Assembly (NCBI GenBank): GCA_016717705.1
Contig: JADKFD010000030.1
Span: 1-32,348, forward strand
Direction of reading: 5' to 3'
Source of the DNA: Rhodanobacteraceae bacterium
Lineage (GTDB): Bacteria; Pseudomonadota; Gammaproteobacteria; Xanthomonadales; SZUA-5
Length of the DNA stretch: 32,348 nt
Part shown: positions 9,646 to 20,075 of the stretch, in pieces
Numbering within the stretch: the first letter of the stretch is position 1
How the letters are laid out: every line of letters begins with the position of its first letter
Position numbers and translations under genes: made by a program
Notes under the pieces: model-generated
Told to the model about the DNA's origin: nothing
Database searches by the model: none
The model's input: only the letters and a program-made list of their open reading frames with translations

Positions 9646-10032
9646 GGGATTGGCTCCGGATTGGCGCCCTGCGGACATCACGGCCACAGCAGCAGGCACT
9701 CGCGGCGAAGGCTACCAGTGTCGGGCGTCGGTGAGCCGGTTCGCGCTGGCCGGAGTGAAGTGCGCCCCAAAGCTCTGGCGCTTGGCCAGCCACGACCCAA
9801 ACCTCGAATGCGTGTGGGTGACGCAGAGGTCGGCAATCAGTGCCACCAACCCACCCACGGGTGCCCTCTTCGCCCGCATCGGACCGTCGGCGGGAAGGTC
9901 AATCCTTGGCTTGACAGCACACTTCAGGAGGCGGGAAAACGGGCAATTCGGTGGCATGCGACGCGTTGTTTGGAAGATCGATGAATGCCAGATCGTCAGA
10001 CAGCCCAATCGCAACCAGCGTCGTCGTCAGGC
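9646..10032. other. Gene-poor spacer between pilin 1 terminator and the GT41 gene
   Basis: This stretch of nearly 390 bases holds no gene I can support. Short frames occur on both strands (for instance 9712-10014 on the minus strand) but none has a recognisable domain, a good ribosome binding site or codon use like the neighbours. I saw no sigma-54 motif of the kind found before the pilins. It presumably carries the GT41 promoter, since a strong terminator at 10033-10061 separates it from the pilin gene. Confidence 0.5.
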
Positions 10033-10061
10033 AAAAAAAGAGGGGGGCGTGAGCCCCCCTC
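10033..10061 (-). terminator. Rho-independent terminator of pilin 1
   Basis: On the minus strand, 26 bases after the pilin stop, a perfect 9-bp stem (GAGGGGGGC pairing with GCCCCCCTC) closes a TCAC tetraloop and is followed by seven T residues. This is a textbook intrinsic terminator and would isolate the pilin transcript from the downstream GT41 gene. Confidence 0.93.
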
Positions 10062-10086
10062 GATGCATCCGGATCAGAAGATCCGA

Positions 10087-10515
10087 TTAACGGCACTGCG
10101 TCGGCAGATAGCGATCAGCGATGGTCGAGGTGCAATCCCACTCGGTGCTGCCACCGCGATCGGTTGCAACCAACTGCACGGTCGAGGCCGCAATCTTCGA
10201 GTTGGCCTGACCGCCGTAAGCGACCGAGATGACGCCGTTAGCGTTGCCGATAGTCGTCGACGTGACGAAGTTGCCAATGATCGACTGCGGAAGGGCAACG
10301 CCAGCGGAAGCGTTACCGCTCGGGTAACGACCACGGTTCTGATAGAACTCGGCAACGGCGGTCTTGCTGCCGCTGGCCAGGCTCAGGCCGTCCGAGATCT
10401 GCGCGCGAATGGTGTAATCCTGATAAGCCGGAATCGCGATTGCGGCGAGGATGGCGATGATCGCGACAACGATCATCAGTTCGATCAGCGTAAAACCTTT
10501 CTGCATCATGCTCAT
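10087..10515 (-). CDS. pilA: Type IV major pilin, copy 1
   Basis: A 142-residue type IVa pilin, the subunit of retractile pili used for twitching, adhesion and DNA uptake. The leader is only MSMMQKG; prepilin peptidase would cut after Gly7 and methylate the new N-terminal Phe, giving FTLIELMIVVAIIAILAAIA with the conserved Glu at +5. The body has AYQDYTIRAQISDGL, and the C-terminus has a two-cysteine loop (CTSTIADRYLPTQC, 12 residues between the cysteines), the usual pilin D-region disulfide. GAGG lies seven bases before the ATG. It is monocistronic: a sigma-54 promoter lies about 100 bases upstream and a strong terminator follows. A paralogue lies just upstream with a nearly identical N-terminus and the same last residues. 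Confidence 0.96.
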   Translation of the reverse strand: MSMMQKGFTLIELMIVVAIIAILAAIAIPAYQDYTIRAQISDGLSLASGSKTAVAEFYQNRGRYPSGNASAGVALPQSIIGNFVTSTTIGNANGVISVAYGGQANSKIAASTVQLVATDRGGSTEWDCTSTIADRYLPTQCR

Positions 10516-10610
10516 GATGAAACCTCTTCGAAGTGAACAAACCTAGGTTGGACGAGCCCCCCAACGAGCGTGCGCTGCGTTGGGATGCGCTGGCCCGTCA
10601 GTGTAAGTCT

Positions 10611-10627
10611 TGCATGTTGCGTGCCAA
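10611..10627 (-). promoter_or_regulatory. Sigma-54 (-24/-12) promoter of pilin 1
   Basis: The minus strand reads TTGGCACGCAACATGCA, matching the sigma-54 consensus TTGGCACG-N4-TTGCA except for one base in the -12 box. The invariant GG and GC doublets are separated by exactly ten bases. The GC doublet is about 97 bases before the pilin ATG, leaving an untranslated leader of about 85 bases. PilR, a sigma-54 activator, is encoded about 1.7 kb upstream. Confidence 0.9.
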
Positions 10628-10739
10628 CTGAGAACCCTTGTTTGGCGGACCGGAACCCGCATTGATTCTTGATGTTGGAGCATTTCGAGAGTGCTTGGAT
10701 CGATTCTTGTCGCAAGTTGCCGTGTTGCGTCACCCGAGG

Positions 10740-11162
10740 TCAGCGGCACTGCGTCGGCAGGTAGCGATCAGCAATGGTCGAGGTGCAGTCCCATTCGGCG
10801 CTGCCGCCACGATCGGTCGGAATCAACTGCAAGGTCGATCCAGTGATCTTCGAGTTCGCCTGTCCGCCGTAGCTGACGGTCACCACTGCGTTGGCGCCCA
10901 CGGTCGTGCTGGTCACAAAATTGCCAACAATCGAACCCGGGCCGGCTATATTCGCTGACGCATTGCTGCCCGGCCAACGCCCCCGATTCTGGTAGAACTC
11001 GGCAATGGATGTCTTGGCGCTGCCAACCAGACTCAATCCCTCCGAGACCTGTGCGCGGATGGTGAAATCCTGGTACGCAGGAAGTGCAATCGCGGCGAGA
11101 ATGGCGATGATCGCGACGACGATCATCAGTTCGATCAATGTGAATCCCTTGTTCAGGGTCAT
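10740..11162 (-). CDS. pilA: Type IV major pilin, copy 2
   Basis: A 140-residue type IVa pilin paralogous to the next gene. The leader is MTLNKG, cut before FTLIELMIVVAIIAILAAIA (Glu at +5). It shares YQNRGR, YGGQANSKI and the whole C-terminal disulfide region ending DRYLPTQCR with copy 1, and differs mostly in the central surface-exposed part (WPGSNASANIAGPGSIVGN against YPSGNASAGVALPQSIIGN). The ribosome binding site is weak (a GAGA about seven bases before the ATG), unlike copy 1. It has its own sigma-54 promoter, so the copies may be expressed separately, as major and alternative pilin or as mixed fibres. Confidence 0.95.
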   Translation of the reverse strand: MTLNKGFTLIELMIVVAIIAILAAIALPAYQDFTIRAQVSEGLSLVGSAKTSIAEFYQNRGRWPGSNASANIAGPGSIVGNFVTSTTVGANAVVTVSYGGQANSKITGSTLQLIPTDRGGSAEWDCTSTIADRYLPTQCR

Positions 11163-11253
11163 GGCTGGTCTCTGTTGTGGAGGGCGAATGCCAGAAGTTG
11201 CCGTTCAGGGCCCATGCACGCACGGCAGCAGGCACCCGATCCATTCACAGTCG

Positions 11254-11270
11254 AGCACATTGCATGCCAG
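11254..11270 (-). promoter_or_regulatory. Sigma-54 (-24/-12) promoter of pilin 2
   Basis: The minus strand reads CTGGCATGCAATGTGCT, a good match to YTGGCACG-N4-TTGCW with the GG and GC doublets ten bases apart. The GC doublet is about 93 bases before the pilin 2 ATG, almost the same distance as in copy 1. It is a little weaker than the copy 1 site in both boxes. Confidence 0.82.
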
Positions 11271-11362
11271 CCCGATCGCATCCTCACGACGCATGGACGC
11301 GGCAATGAAACCGGCAGCGATCGCGCGTTGAGACCAAACTTGCCCCGCCATGTCACATTGAG

Positions 11363-12167
11363 TCAATCGGTACCGCGCTTGTGGGCCTCGAGCGCTGGCC
11401 AAGGATCAACCGCGATCACGCCGACGACAGTTTGATCGCGGAGGTCGAACACGATCGTGAGGTCCTTTTCAGGGTTGCGCCCTCGCAGAGGCTGGACGTA
11501 GAGGTTCTCGATGGCGAGTCCGCGCTCGGTTGCGAAAGAGTCGGCTAAAGCACGCGTGCTCGCATGGGCCGTCAGCGCCCTGTAGGGCAGCGAATTCTGG
11601 ATCACGCCAGCTCCAGCTTTGTCGAACGGCGCAAAAAATTTTGGCAGCGCGTTGATGTCCTTGCCTGCCAAACCCGAGTCCATCAATTCTTCTCGACCTT
11701 TTGCGGTATCGGGCTCGGGAGCGGCAACCAGCAGCGGGCCGGTCCAGGAGCGTCGACGAAAGTCGGCCGCTTTGGCAGCCGCCAGATCCGCATCGCTGAC
11801 GCCACTGGCGGTAGTCAGAAACGTCATGTCCTTGCTGACGACAACGAACACCGGGCGCGACTCGGCAATCACCGACATGCCGTAGACCAGTGCCGCCACC
11901 TGCACCGTCGCAATGAAAGCGATATCGAAAGCCATCCCCTTCTTGCCGTGCCTGTAGACGATCAGCGTCAGCAGCGGGCCGAGCACCAGGTCTATACCGA
12001 TCAGCAGCATGATCAGGCGGTCGGCACCCCGCGGCCTAGGTATAGGGCTGCGGATACCACACACCGAACAACAGCAGTGCTGCCAGGATCGCCAGTGCGA
12101 ACGAAGCGGTGAGGTGCAGGCCGGCAGCCTGCCAACGCGAAAACACGCGAGTGGTTTGAACGTGCAT
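11363..12167 (-). pseudogene. tfpZ: TfpZ-type pilin accessory membrane protein, frame broken
   Basis: Two frames together give a TfpZ-like inner-membrane protein of about 267 residues, a family encoded beside type IV pilin genes and thought to help pilin stability or assembly. The first frame (ATG at 12167) gives SRWQAAGLHLTASFALAILA and LFGVWYPQPYT, then hits TAG at 12036-12038. The second frame continues GADRLIMLLIGIDLVLGPLL and a second membrane pair (VQVAALVYGMSVIAESRPVF), ending at 11363 with a periplasmic-type domain. Removing one base near 12027-12038 joins them. If the extra base is in the GGGG run, the TAG itself must also be a substitution; if it is in or just before the TAG, one change suffices. 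The gene lies between pilR and pilin 2 on the same strand. Either an assembly indel or true loss is possible. Confidence 0.8.
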
Positions 12168-12253
12168 GTCAGCTATCCCCGGGACACACTTGCCGCGCAG
12201 CTAGGGTCGCGGACCACGATTTCAAGTGTGGCGCGCGCGAGGGACGCGTCCGG

Positions 12254-13639
<1,386 letters not shown>

Positions 13640-13689
13640 GAGCGGACTCCACGAAAGACCGACGGAGGATAACGCGGAAGCGTCATCCT

Positions 13690-13761
13690 GTAGGAGCGAC
13701 GTGCACGTCGCGACCGACAAGCTTCGCGCTCCACCGGTCGCGACGCACGCGTCGCTCCTAC
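13690..13761. repeat. REP-like inverted repeat between pilS and pilR
   Basis: A long palindrome: GTAGGAGCGACG at 13690-13701 is exactly complementary to CGTCGCTCCTAC at 13750-13761, and the inner parts (CGTCGCGACC against GGTCGCGACG) pair imperfectly around a short unpaired centre. The GTAGGAGCG head is shared with the three repeat units at 28594-28724. Such elements are common between genes in Xanthomonadales. Here it sits in the 147-base gap between pilS and pilR and could weaken transcription or stabilise the pilS message. Confidence 0.85.
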
Positions 13762-13786
13762 CGCAGCGGCGGGCCTCGCATCTGCG

Positions 13787-15419
13787 TCACGCCACCATAT
13801 CCCGCTGCGGCACCGCCAACTGAATCCGGAAGCAACTGCCGCCGCCCGGCACGGCAACGTATTCGATGCTGCCCTGGTTGGCGCCGAGCAACTGCTTGCA
13901 GATGTACAGGCCAAGACCGGTGCCATCGGCACGGGTCGTGAAGAAGGGCTCGAACAGCTGGCGCTGGTGCGGCGCCGGAATGCCAGGGCCGCGGTCGATG
14001 ATCTCGACCAGCGCGCCCTGCGTCGGATTCGGCTGGCGGATGCGCAGCGTGATCTCGGCCGGCTGGTCCGGTTGCCGGCCGTAGCGAATCGCATTGCGCA
14101 AAAGGTTCCACACCGCCTGGGTCAGCTGCGAGGGATCGACCAGCGCGCGCGCATCGCGGCTGTCGATGACCAGACGCAACTGGTCCTGACCAAGGTGCTG
14201 CGCCTGCTTGAAGTCGTTGATCAGCACCTGACCCCAGGGTCCCAGGCTGATGCACTCGGGACGCGAGCGCTCGCGACGCGACAGTTGCAGCACGTTCTCG
14301 ACGATGCCGTTCACCCGGCCGCAGTGATTGATGATGATCTCGATCAGGCGCCGGTCGGCGTCCAGCAATTCCTCGGATTCCGCCAGCAGTTGCGCTGCAT
14401 GGCTGATCGCACCGAGCGGATTGCGCACTTCGTGGGCGATGCTGGCCGACAGGCGCCCGAGCGAGGCCAGCGTGAGTTCCTCGGCGCGCCGATAGACCAT
14501 GCTCTCGTCTTCCAGGAAACACAGCGTGGCGGCGTCGTCCTCGCCGCCCAGTCGGGTGAAGCGCGGCACCACCGCCGGTACGCCCTGCGCAATCTGGATC
14601 GGCACGTTGTTGTGTTTGCCGGTGGTCAGCCAGTAACGCCAACGGTCGAACAGGTCCGGCGACAGTTTGCGCACATCGGATTCGCTGCTCGGCGGCGTGC
14701 CCAACAGGTACCAGCCCGATTCGTTGAAGCGACGTACCTTGCCGTCGCCATCCAGCACCAGAATGCCGGTGCGCATGCGCTGGATGATCAGTTCGTTGAT
14801 CTGCGCCAGGTTGGCGATATCGACGCCCTGGCGCTCGGCCAGTTCCTGGCTCTGGCGCGTGAGCCGCGCCAGCCAGTAGAAAATCGCCACGGTCAGGAAA
14901 AAGGCGGTGCCGAGCAGCGCTGCCTGAGCCAGATTGCGGTCGCTGCTGCGCTCCAGACTGAGCGCGTAGAACGACTCGCGAAAGCAGGGTGAAACTGGCA
15001 ATCGCGGCGGCCAGCAGCGCCAGCCGTCCCGGCAGCAGCAGAGCCGACATGGCAACCGTGATCAACAGCAATACGCCAACGCCGCTGGACAGTCCGCCGA
15101 ACACGAACAGCAACAGGCCGCCGATCACCAGATCGCAGCCCACGCCCAACAAGGTCAGCAGCGTCACACCCCAGCGCCGCGTCTCGCTGGCGACGAAAAT
15201 GCCGGCGGCCGCGAAGGCATAGACCAATATGCCGATCTGTCCGGCCGCGAGCAGCGTGCCGCTCAGGTCGAACCAGCGTGCACCCAGACTCGACAGCAAC
15301 AGCAGCCCGAAGACCGTGGCGACCAGCAGTCGGTAGAGATTGAACAATCGCAACTCGTACCAACGCAGGGCGTCGGCGGAACCCAGAGTTTCGATATGCC
15401 CGTTGCTGGAGATGCGCAT
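13787..15419 (-). pseudogene. pilS: PilS sensor histidine kinase, split by a one-base frameshift
   Basis: Read across one indel this is a 543-residue PilS. The first frame (from ATG 15419) encodes about six membrane helices (LLVATVFGLLLLSSLG, IGILVYAFAAAGIFV, LVIGGLLLFVFGGL and others). Frame is lost at a TTT run (AAA at 14981-14983 on the plus strand); deleting one base gives FTLLRESFYALSLERS and the second frame. That frame has a PAS-like region (QINELIIQRMRTGILVLDGDG), the phospho-acceptor motif SIAHEVRNPLG, the N box LLRNAIRYG, DRGPGIP and TGLGLYICKQLLG. Both frames run on for hundreds of bases, so the gene may be intact in the organism. It senses pilin in the membrane in other species and phosphorylates PilR, encoded directly downstream. 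No clear ribosome binding site precedes the ATG. Confidence 0.9.
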
Positions 15420-15656
15420 CCGGGAAATCGCGCGAATGAGGGGACAAATTTCACTATAGCATCGCGAATTTGCTCGTCAGTTCGTGCGCACGCAGGCATG
15501 CTCCGCGACATTAGACGAATTGCGCTGAAGAGTCGGGCAATTTCGCAGCGTTCACTACTTGGCGACGCGCAGCCGTTTCATCACAATACGCGCCAATTTG
15601 CGCCGGGCCAGCGCATCACCACCAACGCCCACGCGAGCCTTTGATCAGGAGACGGG

Positions 15657-16820
<1,164 letters not shown>

Positions 16821-16844
16821 TCACAGGGACGTCGAGGAGCAGAC

Positions 16845-18227
16845 ATGGCTGTTTTGGTCAACAAGAAGACGCGGGTGATCTGTCAGGGCTTCACCGGCAC
16901 CCAGGGCACTTTCCATTCCGAGCAGGCGCTCGATTACGGCACCAAGCTGGTCGGTGGCGTGACGCCGGGCAAGGCGGGCAAGGATCACATCGGCCTGCCG
17001 GTGTTCAACACCGTGCAGGACGCCGTCGAAGAGACCGGCGCCGAGGCCAGCATGATCTTCGTGCCGCCGCCGTTTGCGGCCGACGCGATCCTGGAAGCGG
17101 CCGACGCCGGCATCAAGGTGATCGTCGCGATCACCGAGGGCATCCCGGTGCTCGACATGCTGCGCGTCAAGCAGGTGCTGATGACCTACTACCCGGGGAC
17201 CTACCTGATCGGTCCCAACTGCCCGGGCATCATTACGCCGGGCGAATGCAAGATCGGCATCATGCCCGGCTTCATCCACAAGCCCGGCAAGATCGGCATC
17301 GTGTCGCGTTCCGGCACGCTGACCTATGAGGCCGTGTACCAGACCACCAAGGTGGGACTGGGACAGAGCACCTGCATCGGCATCGGCGGCGATCCGATCC
17401 AGGGCATGAACTTTGTCGATTGCCTGCGTCTGTTCCAGGACGATCCGCAGACCGAGGCCATCATCATGGTCGGCGAGATCGGTGGCAGTGCTGAAGAGGA
17501 AGCTGCAGAGTTCATCGCGGAATACGTGACCAAGCCCGTGGTTGCCTACATTGCCGGCGTTGCTGCGCCGGCCGGTAAGCGCATGGGTCACGCTGGCGCC
17601 ATCATCGCCGGCGGCAAGGGCACGGCCGCAGCCAAATTTGAAGCGCTGGACCGTGCCGGAGTGACGACGGTGCGTTCCCCCACGGAATTGGGAGAAGCGA
17701 TTCAGAAGCGCCTTGCTGGCGCCAAACCAAAACCGTCATCCACGAAGGGGAGTGCCATCATGAAAACAGAAACCGTGAAGCAAGACGTGCCGGCGACCCC
17801 GGCAGCGGCTCCGGCCAAGAAGCCTGCCGCGAAGAAGGCTGCTGCCAAGCCAGCGGCGAAGAAGGCCGCACCGGCCAAGGCTGCACCGGCAAAGAAGGCA
17901 GCGCCTGCCAAGGCCGCTCCGGCAAAGGCTGCTCCCGCCAAGGCTGCACCGGCGAAGAAAGCTGCTCCGGCCAAAGCTGCTCCGGCCAAAGCCGCTCCGG
18001 CGAAGGCTGCACCCGCCAAGGCTGCGCCAGCCAAGAAGGCTGCTCCGGCCAAGGCTGCTCCCGCCAAGGCCGCTCCGGCGAAGAAGGCCGCTCCGGCCAA
18101 AGCTGCGCCGGCCAAAGCCGCACCCGCCAAGGCAGCACCGGCGAAGAAAGCCGCTCCTGCCAAGGCTGCTCCGGTCAAGGCCGCGGCTCCCGCTGCCAAG
18201 AAGCCCGCGCCGAAGAAGGGCAAGTAA
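16845..18227 (+). CDS. sucD: Succinate-CoA ligase alpha subunit, frame running on into an H1-like tail
   Basis: Residues 1 to about 292 are a complete SucD: the CoA-binding GFTGTQGTFH, NCPGIITPGECKIGIMPGF, SRSGTLTYE, and the phosphohistidine motif GHAGAI with His249. The alpha subunit carries the phosphoryl group between SucC and the CoA site. E. coli SucD ends at 289 residues, but here there is no stop: the frame continues through AGAKPKPSSTKGSAI into 155 residues of Lys/Ala/Pro repeats, for 460 in all. The tail starts at an ATG (17760) with its own ribosome binding site and is listed separately. Removing one A from the AAACCAAAA run near 17723-17732 would instead end SucD at TGA 17761-17763, overlapping that ATG, so the fusion could be an indel artefact. 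Confidence 0.93.
   Translation: MAVLVNKKTRVICQGFTGTQGTFHSEQALDYGTKLVGGVTPGKAGKDHIGLPVFNTVQDAVEETGAEASMIFVPPPFAADAILEAADAGIKVIVAITEGIPVLDMLRVKQVLMTYYPGTYLIGPNCPGIITPGECKIGIMPGFIHKPGKIGIVSRSGTLTYEAVYQTTKVGLGQSTCIGIGGDPIQGMNFVDCLRLFQDDPQTEAIIMVGEIGGSAEEEAAEFIAEYVTKPVVAYIAGVAAPAGKRMGHAGAIIAGGKGTAAAKFEALDRAGVTTVRSPTELGEAIQKRLAGAKPKPSSTKGSAIMKTETVKQDVPATPAAAPAKKPAAKKAAAKPAAKKAAPAKAAPAKKAAPAKAAPAKAAPAKAAPAKKAAPAKAAPAKAAPAKAAPAKAAPAKKAAPAKAAPAKAAPAKKAAPAKAAPAKAAPAKAAPAKKAAPAKAAPVKAAAPAAKKPAPKKGK
17760..18227 (+). CDS. Histone H1-like Lys/Ala/Pro-rich protein (also in frame with sucD)
   Basis: A 155-residue, very basic, low-complexity protein, MKTETVKQDVPATPAAAPAK then repeated KAAPAKAAPAKK units, ending KKPAPKKGK. 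It resembles bacterial H1-like proteins (AlgP/Hc1-like tails) that bind DNA without sequence preference and compact or regulate the nucleoid. It has no acidic or aromatic residues after the first ten positions. GGGGAG lies seven bases before the ATG, which argues for translation as a separate protein even though the sucD frame passes straight through it. A strong terminator follows. Repeat number is likely variable between strains. A DNA-binding role is by analogy only. Confidence 0.78.
   Translation: MKTETVKQDVPATPAAAPAKKPAAKKAAAKPAAKKAAPAKAAPAKKAAPAKAAPAKAAPAKAAPAKKAAPAKAAPAKAAPAKAAPAKAAPAKKAAPAKAAPAKAAPAKKAAPAKAAPAKAAPAKAAPAKKAAPAKAAPVKAAAPAAKKPAPKKGK
17865..18185 (+). repeat. Degenerate 15-base tandem repeat encoding A-A-P-A-K
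   Basis: About twenty tandem copies of a 15-base unit (GCTCCGGCCAAGGCT-like) encode Ala-Ala-Pro-Ala-Lys, sometimes with an extra Lys codon. Synonymous drift between copies is visible (GCTCCG, GCACCG, GCGCCT). Such repeats can expand or contract by slippage without breaking frame. Confidence 0.85.
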
Positions 18228-18269
18228 GCGCGCCTGTTGCCGGATTCGTCCGGCACGCGGACCTGATTC

Positions 18270-18297
18270 GGGGCGGCGGCTTTCGCCGCCCCCTTTC
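18270..18297 (+). terminator. Rho-independent terminator after sucCD and the H1-like gene
   Basis: A perfect 9-bp stem, GGGGCGGCG with CGCCGCCCC, encloses a GCTTT loop and is followed by CTTTCATT. The U tract is modest but the stem is very stable. It lies about 40 bases after the stop at 18227 and closes the sucC-sucD-H1 transcript. Confidence 0.85.
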
Positions 18298-18335
18298 ATT
18301 GCAGCCGCCCTCGCGGCCACTGGATTCGTTCGAAG

Positions 18336-19967
18336 GTGCCCCAGGCCGTGTATCGCATCGCCCTCGCGCAGCACGATTTCCCGGTCGGGGCGGTCAAGGA
18401 CAACAGCCTTCGCTTGCAGGGTTTGCGCGATCAGGCAGGCGCCGCGGGCGCCGATCTGCTGTTGACCCCCGAACTGGCGTTATCCGGTTACCCGCCTGAA
18501 GACCTGCTGTTTCGCCCGGGATTCCAGGCGCGGGTCGATCACGAACTGGCCGGACTGGCGAGCACCGGGCACGCCACTGATCTGCTGCTCGGGCATCCCT
18601 CGCGCATCGACGGCCGGCTTTACAACTGCGCCAGCTGGATCGACGCCAGCGGCGTGCGCGCGACGGCACGCAAGCAGCGCCTGCCCAATTACACCGTATT
18701 CGACGAAAAGCGCTATTTCACCGAAAGCGCAGGCACCACCGTGGTCGAGGTGCGCGGCCTGCGGATAGGCGTGCTGATCTGCGAAGACGCCTGGTTCGCC
18801 GAACCCGCCGCCGCCGCTCGTGCCGATGGCGCGCAACTGCTGCTGGTGCTGAACGCCTCGCCCTACCACCAGGGCAAGTGCGCCGATCGCGCCGCGGTGC
18901 TGAGCGCGCGGGCACGCGAGACCGGCCTGCCGTTGATCTACTGCAATCTGGTCGGTGGCCAGGATGATCTGTTGTTCGACGGCCAGAGCATGCTGCTCGC
19001 CGCGGACGGCACACTGCAGGCACTGGCACCGGCGTTCGCCGATCACTTGCTGCTGATCGACGTCGACGGCGCCGCTGGCGGGGCGTTGACCTGCACCCCG
19101 GTCGATTGGCCCGCAACGCCCGCCGAGCCCGCCGAAGCCGAGGTCTACCGCGCTCTGGTGCGCGCGACCGGCGACTATGTGCGCAAGAACGGCTTCAAGC
19201 AGGTGCTGCTGGGATTGTCCGGCGGCATCGACTCGGCGCTGACGCTGGCGATCGCCGTGGACGCGCTGGGTGCGGACCGTGTGCTGGCCGTATTGCTGCC
19301 CTCGCGCTACACCTCGGCGCTGAGCAATGACGAAGCCTGGGCGCAGGCGCGTACCCAGGGCGTGCGCGCGCAGATGTTGCCGATCGAGGCGCCATTCGCC
19401 GCGTTCATCGACACGCTGGCTCCGGCCTTCGCCGACCGCGCGCCGGACATCACCGAAGAGAACCTGCAGGCGCGCTGTCGTGGCGTGCTGCTGATGGCGC
19501 TCAGCAACAAGTTCGGTGGCCTGCTGCTGACCACCGGCAACAAGAGCGAGATGGCGGTCGGCTATTCGACCATCTACGGCGACATGTGCGGCGGCTTCGC
19601 GCCGATCAAGGACGTCTACAAGACCCAGGTCTATGCGCTGGCACGCTGGCGCAACAGCCAATCGCCGGTGATCCCGCAGGCCGTGATCGACCGGCCGCCC
19701 TCGGCCGAATTGCGCGAGAACCAGACCGACCAGGACTCGCTGCCGCCTTACGCGGTGCTCGACGACATCCTGCGGCGCTTCATCGAACACGACGAACCAC
19801 GCGCGGTGATCGTCGCCGCCGGCCACGATTGGGCCACCGTCGCCCGGGTCACCGGTCTGGTGCTGAAGAACGAATACAAACGGCGCCAGTCTGCGCCCGG
19901 GCCGCGCGTTACGGCCCGCAGCTTCGGGCGCGACCGGCGCTTTCCGATCAGCTCCGGGTACCGGTAG
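18336..19967 (+). CDS. nadE: Glutamine-dependent NAD+ synthetase
   Basis: A 543-residue two-domain enzyme that makes NAD+ from nicotinic acid adenine dinucleotide, ATP and glutamine, the last step of NAD synthesis. The N-terminal nitrilase-type glutaminase has the Glu-Lys-Cys triad: Glu46 (TPELALSGYP), Lys113 (ARKQRLPNY) and Cys149 (LICEDAWF). The C-terminal synthetase has the PP-loop SGGIDS (295-300), TTGNKSEMAVGYSTIYGDM and the late PPSAELRENQTDQDSLPPY. The start is uncertain: GTG at 18336 has no clear ribosome binding site, while a second in-frame GTG at 18348 (giving MYRIALAQHDFPVG) has AGG about eleven bases upstream and fits the family N-terminus better. Confidence 0.96.
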   Translation: MPQAVYRIALAQHDFPVGAVKDNSLRLQGLRDQAGAAGADLLLTPELALSGYPPEDLLFRPGFQARVDHELAGLASTGHATDLLLGHPSRIDGRLYNCASWIDASGVRATARKQRLPNYTVFDEKRYFTESAGTTVVEVRGLRIGVLICEDAWFAEPAAAARADGAQLLLVLNASPYHQGKCADRAAVLSARARETGLPLIYCNLVGGQDDLLFDGQSMLLAADGTLQALAPAFADHLLLIDVDGAAGGALTCTPVDWPATPAEPAEAEVYRALVRATGDYVRKNGFKQVLLGLSGGIDSALTLAIAVDALGADRVLAVLLPSRYTSALSNDEAWAQARTQGVRAQMLPIEAPFAAFIDTLAPAFADRAPDITEENLQARCRGVLLMALSNKFGGLLLTTGNKSEMAVGYSTIYGDMCGGFAPIKDVYKTQVYALARWRNSQSPVIPQAVIDRPPSAELRENQTDQDSLPPYAVLDDILRRFIEHDEPRAVIVAAGHDWATVARVTGLVLKNEYKRRQSAPGPRVTARSFGRDRRFPISSGYR

Positions 19968-20075
19968 CCGGCACGCCAATTTATGTATCTGATTGCAAAC
20001 TCCAGTCGCAACCTATAGCTTCCGCCGACCCTGACTGGATTGCCAGCAGCGGCCCACTGACTGGCGGACCTCGAC

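Noticed and set aside
9712..10014. A 100-codon minus-strand frame in the spacer after pilin 1
   Set aside because: No domain, no ribosome binding site, and separated from the pilin by a terminator. Kept as unexplained spacer.
17865..18185. Possible CRISPR-like array
   Set aside because: The units are contiguous 15-base coding repeats without spacers, clearly encoding A-A-P-A-K.
18480..19979. A 499-codon open frame opposite nadE
   Set aside because: Shadow of a well-supported NAD+ synthetase with all catalytic residues.
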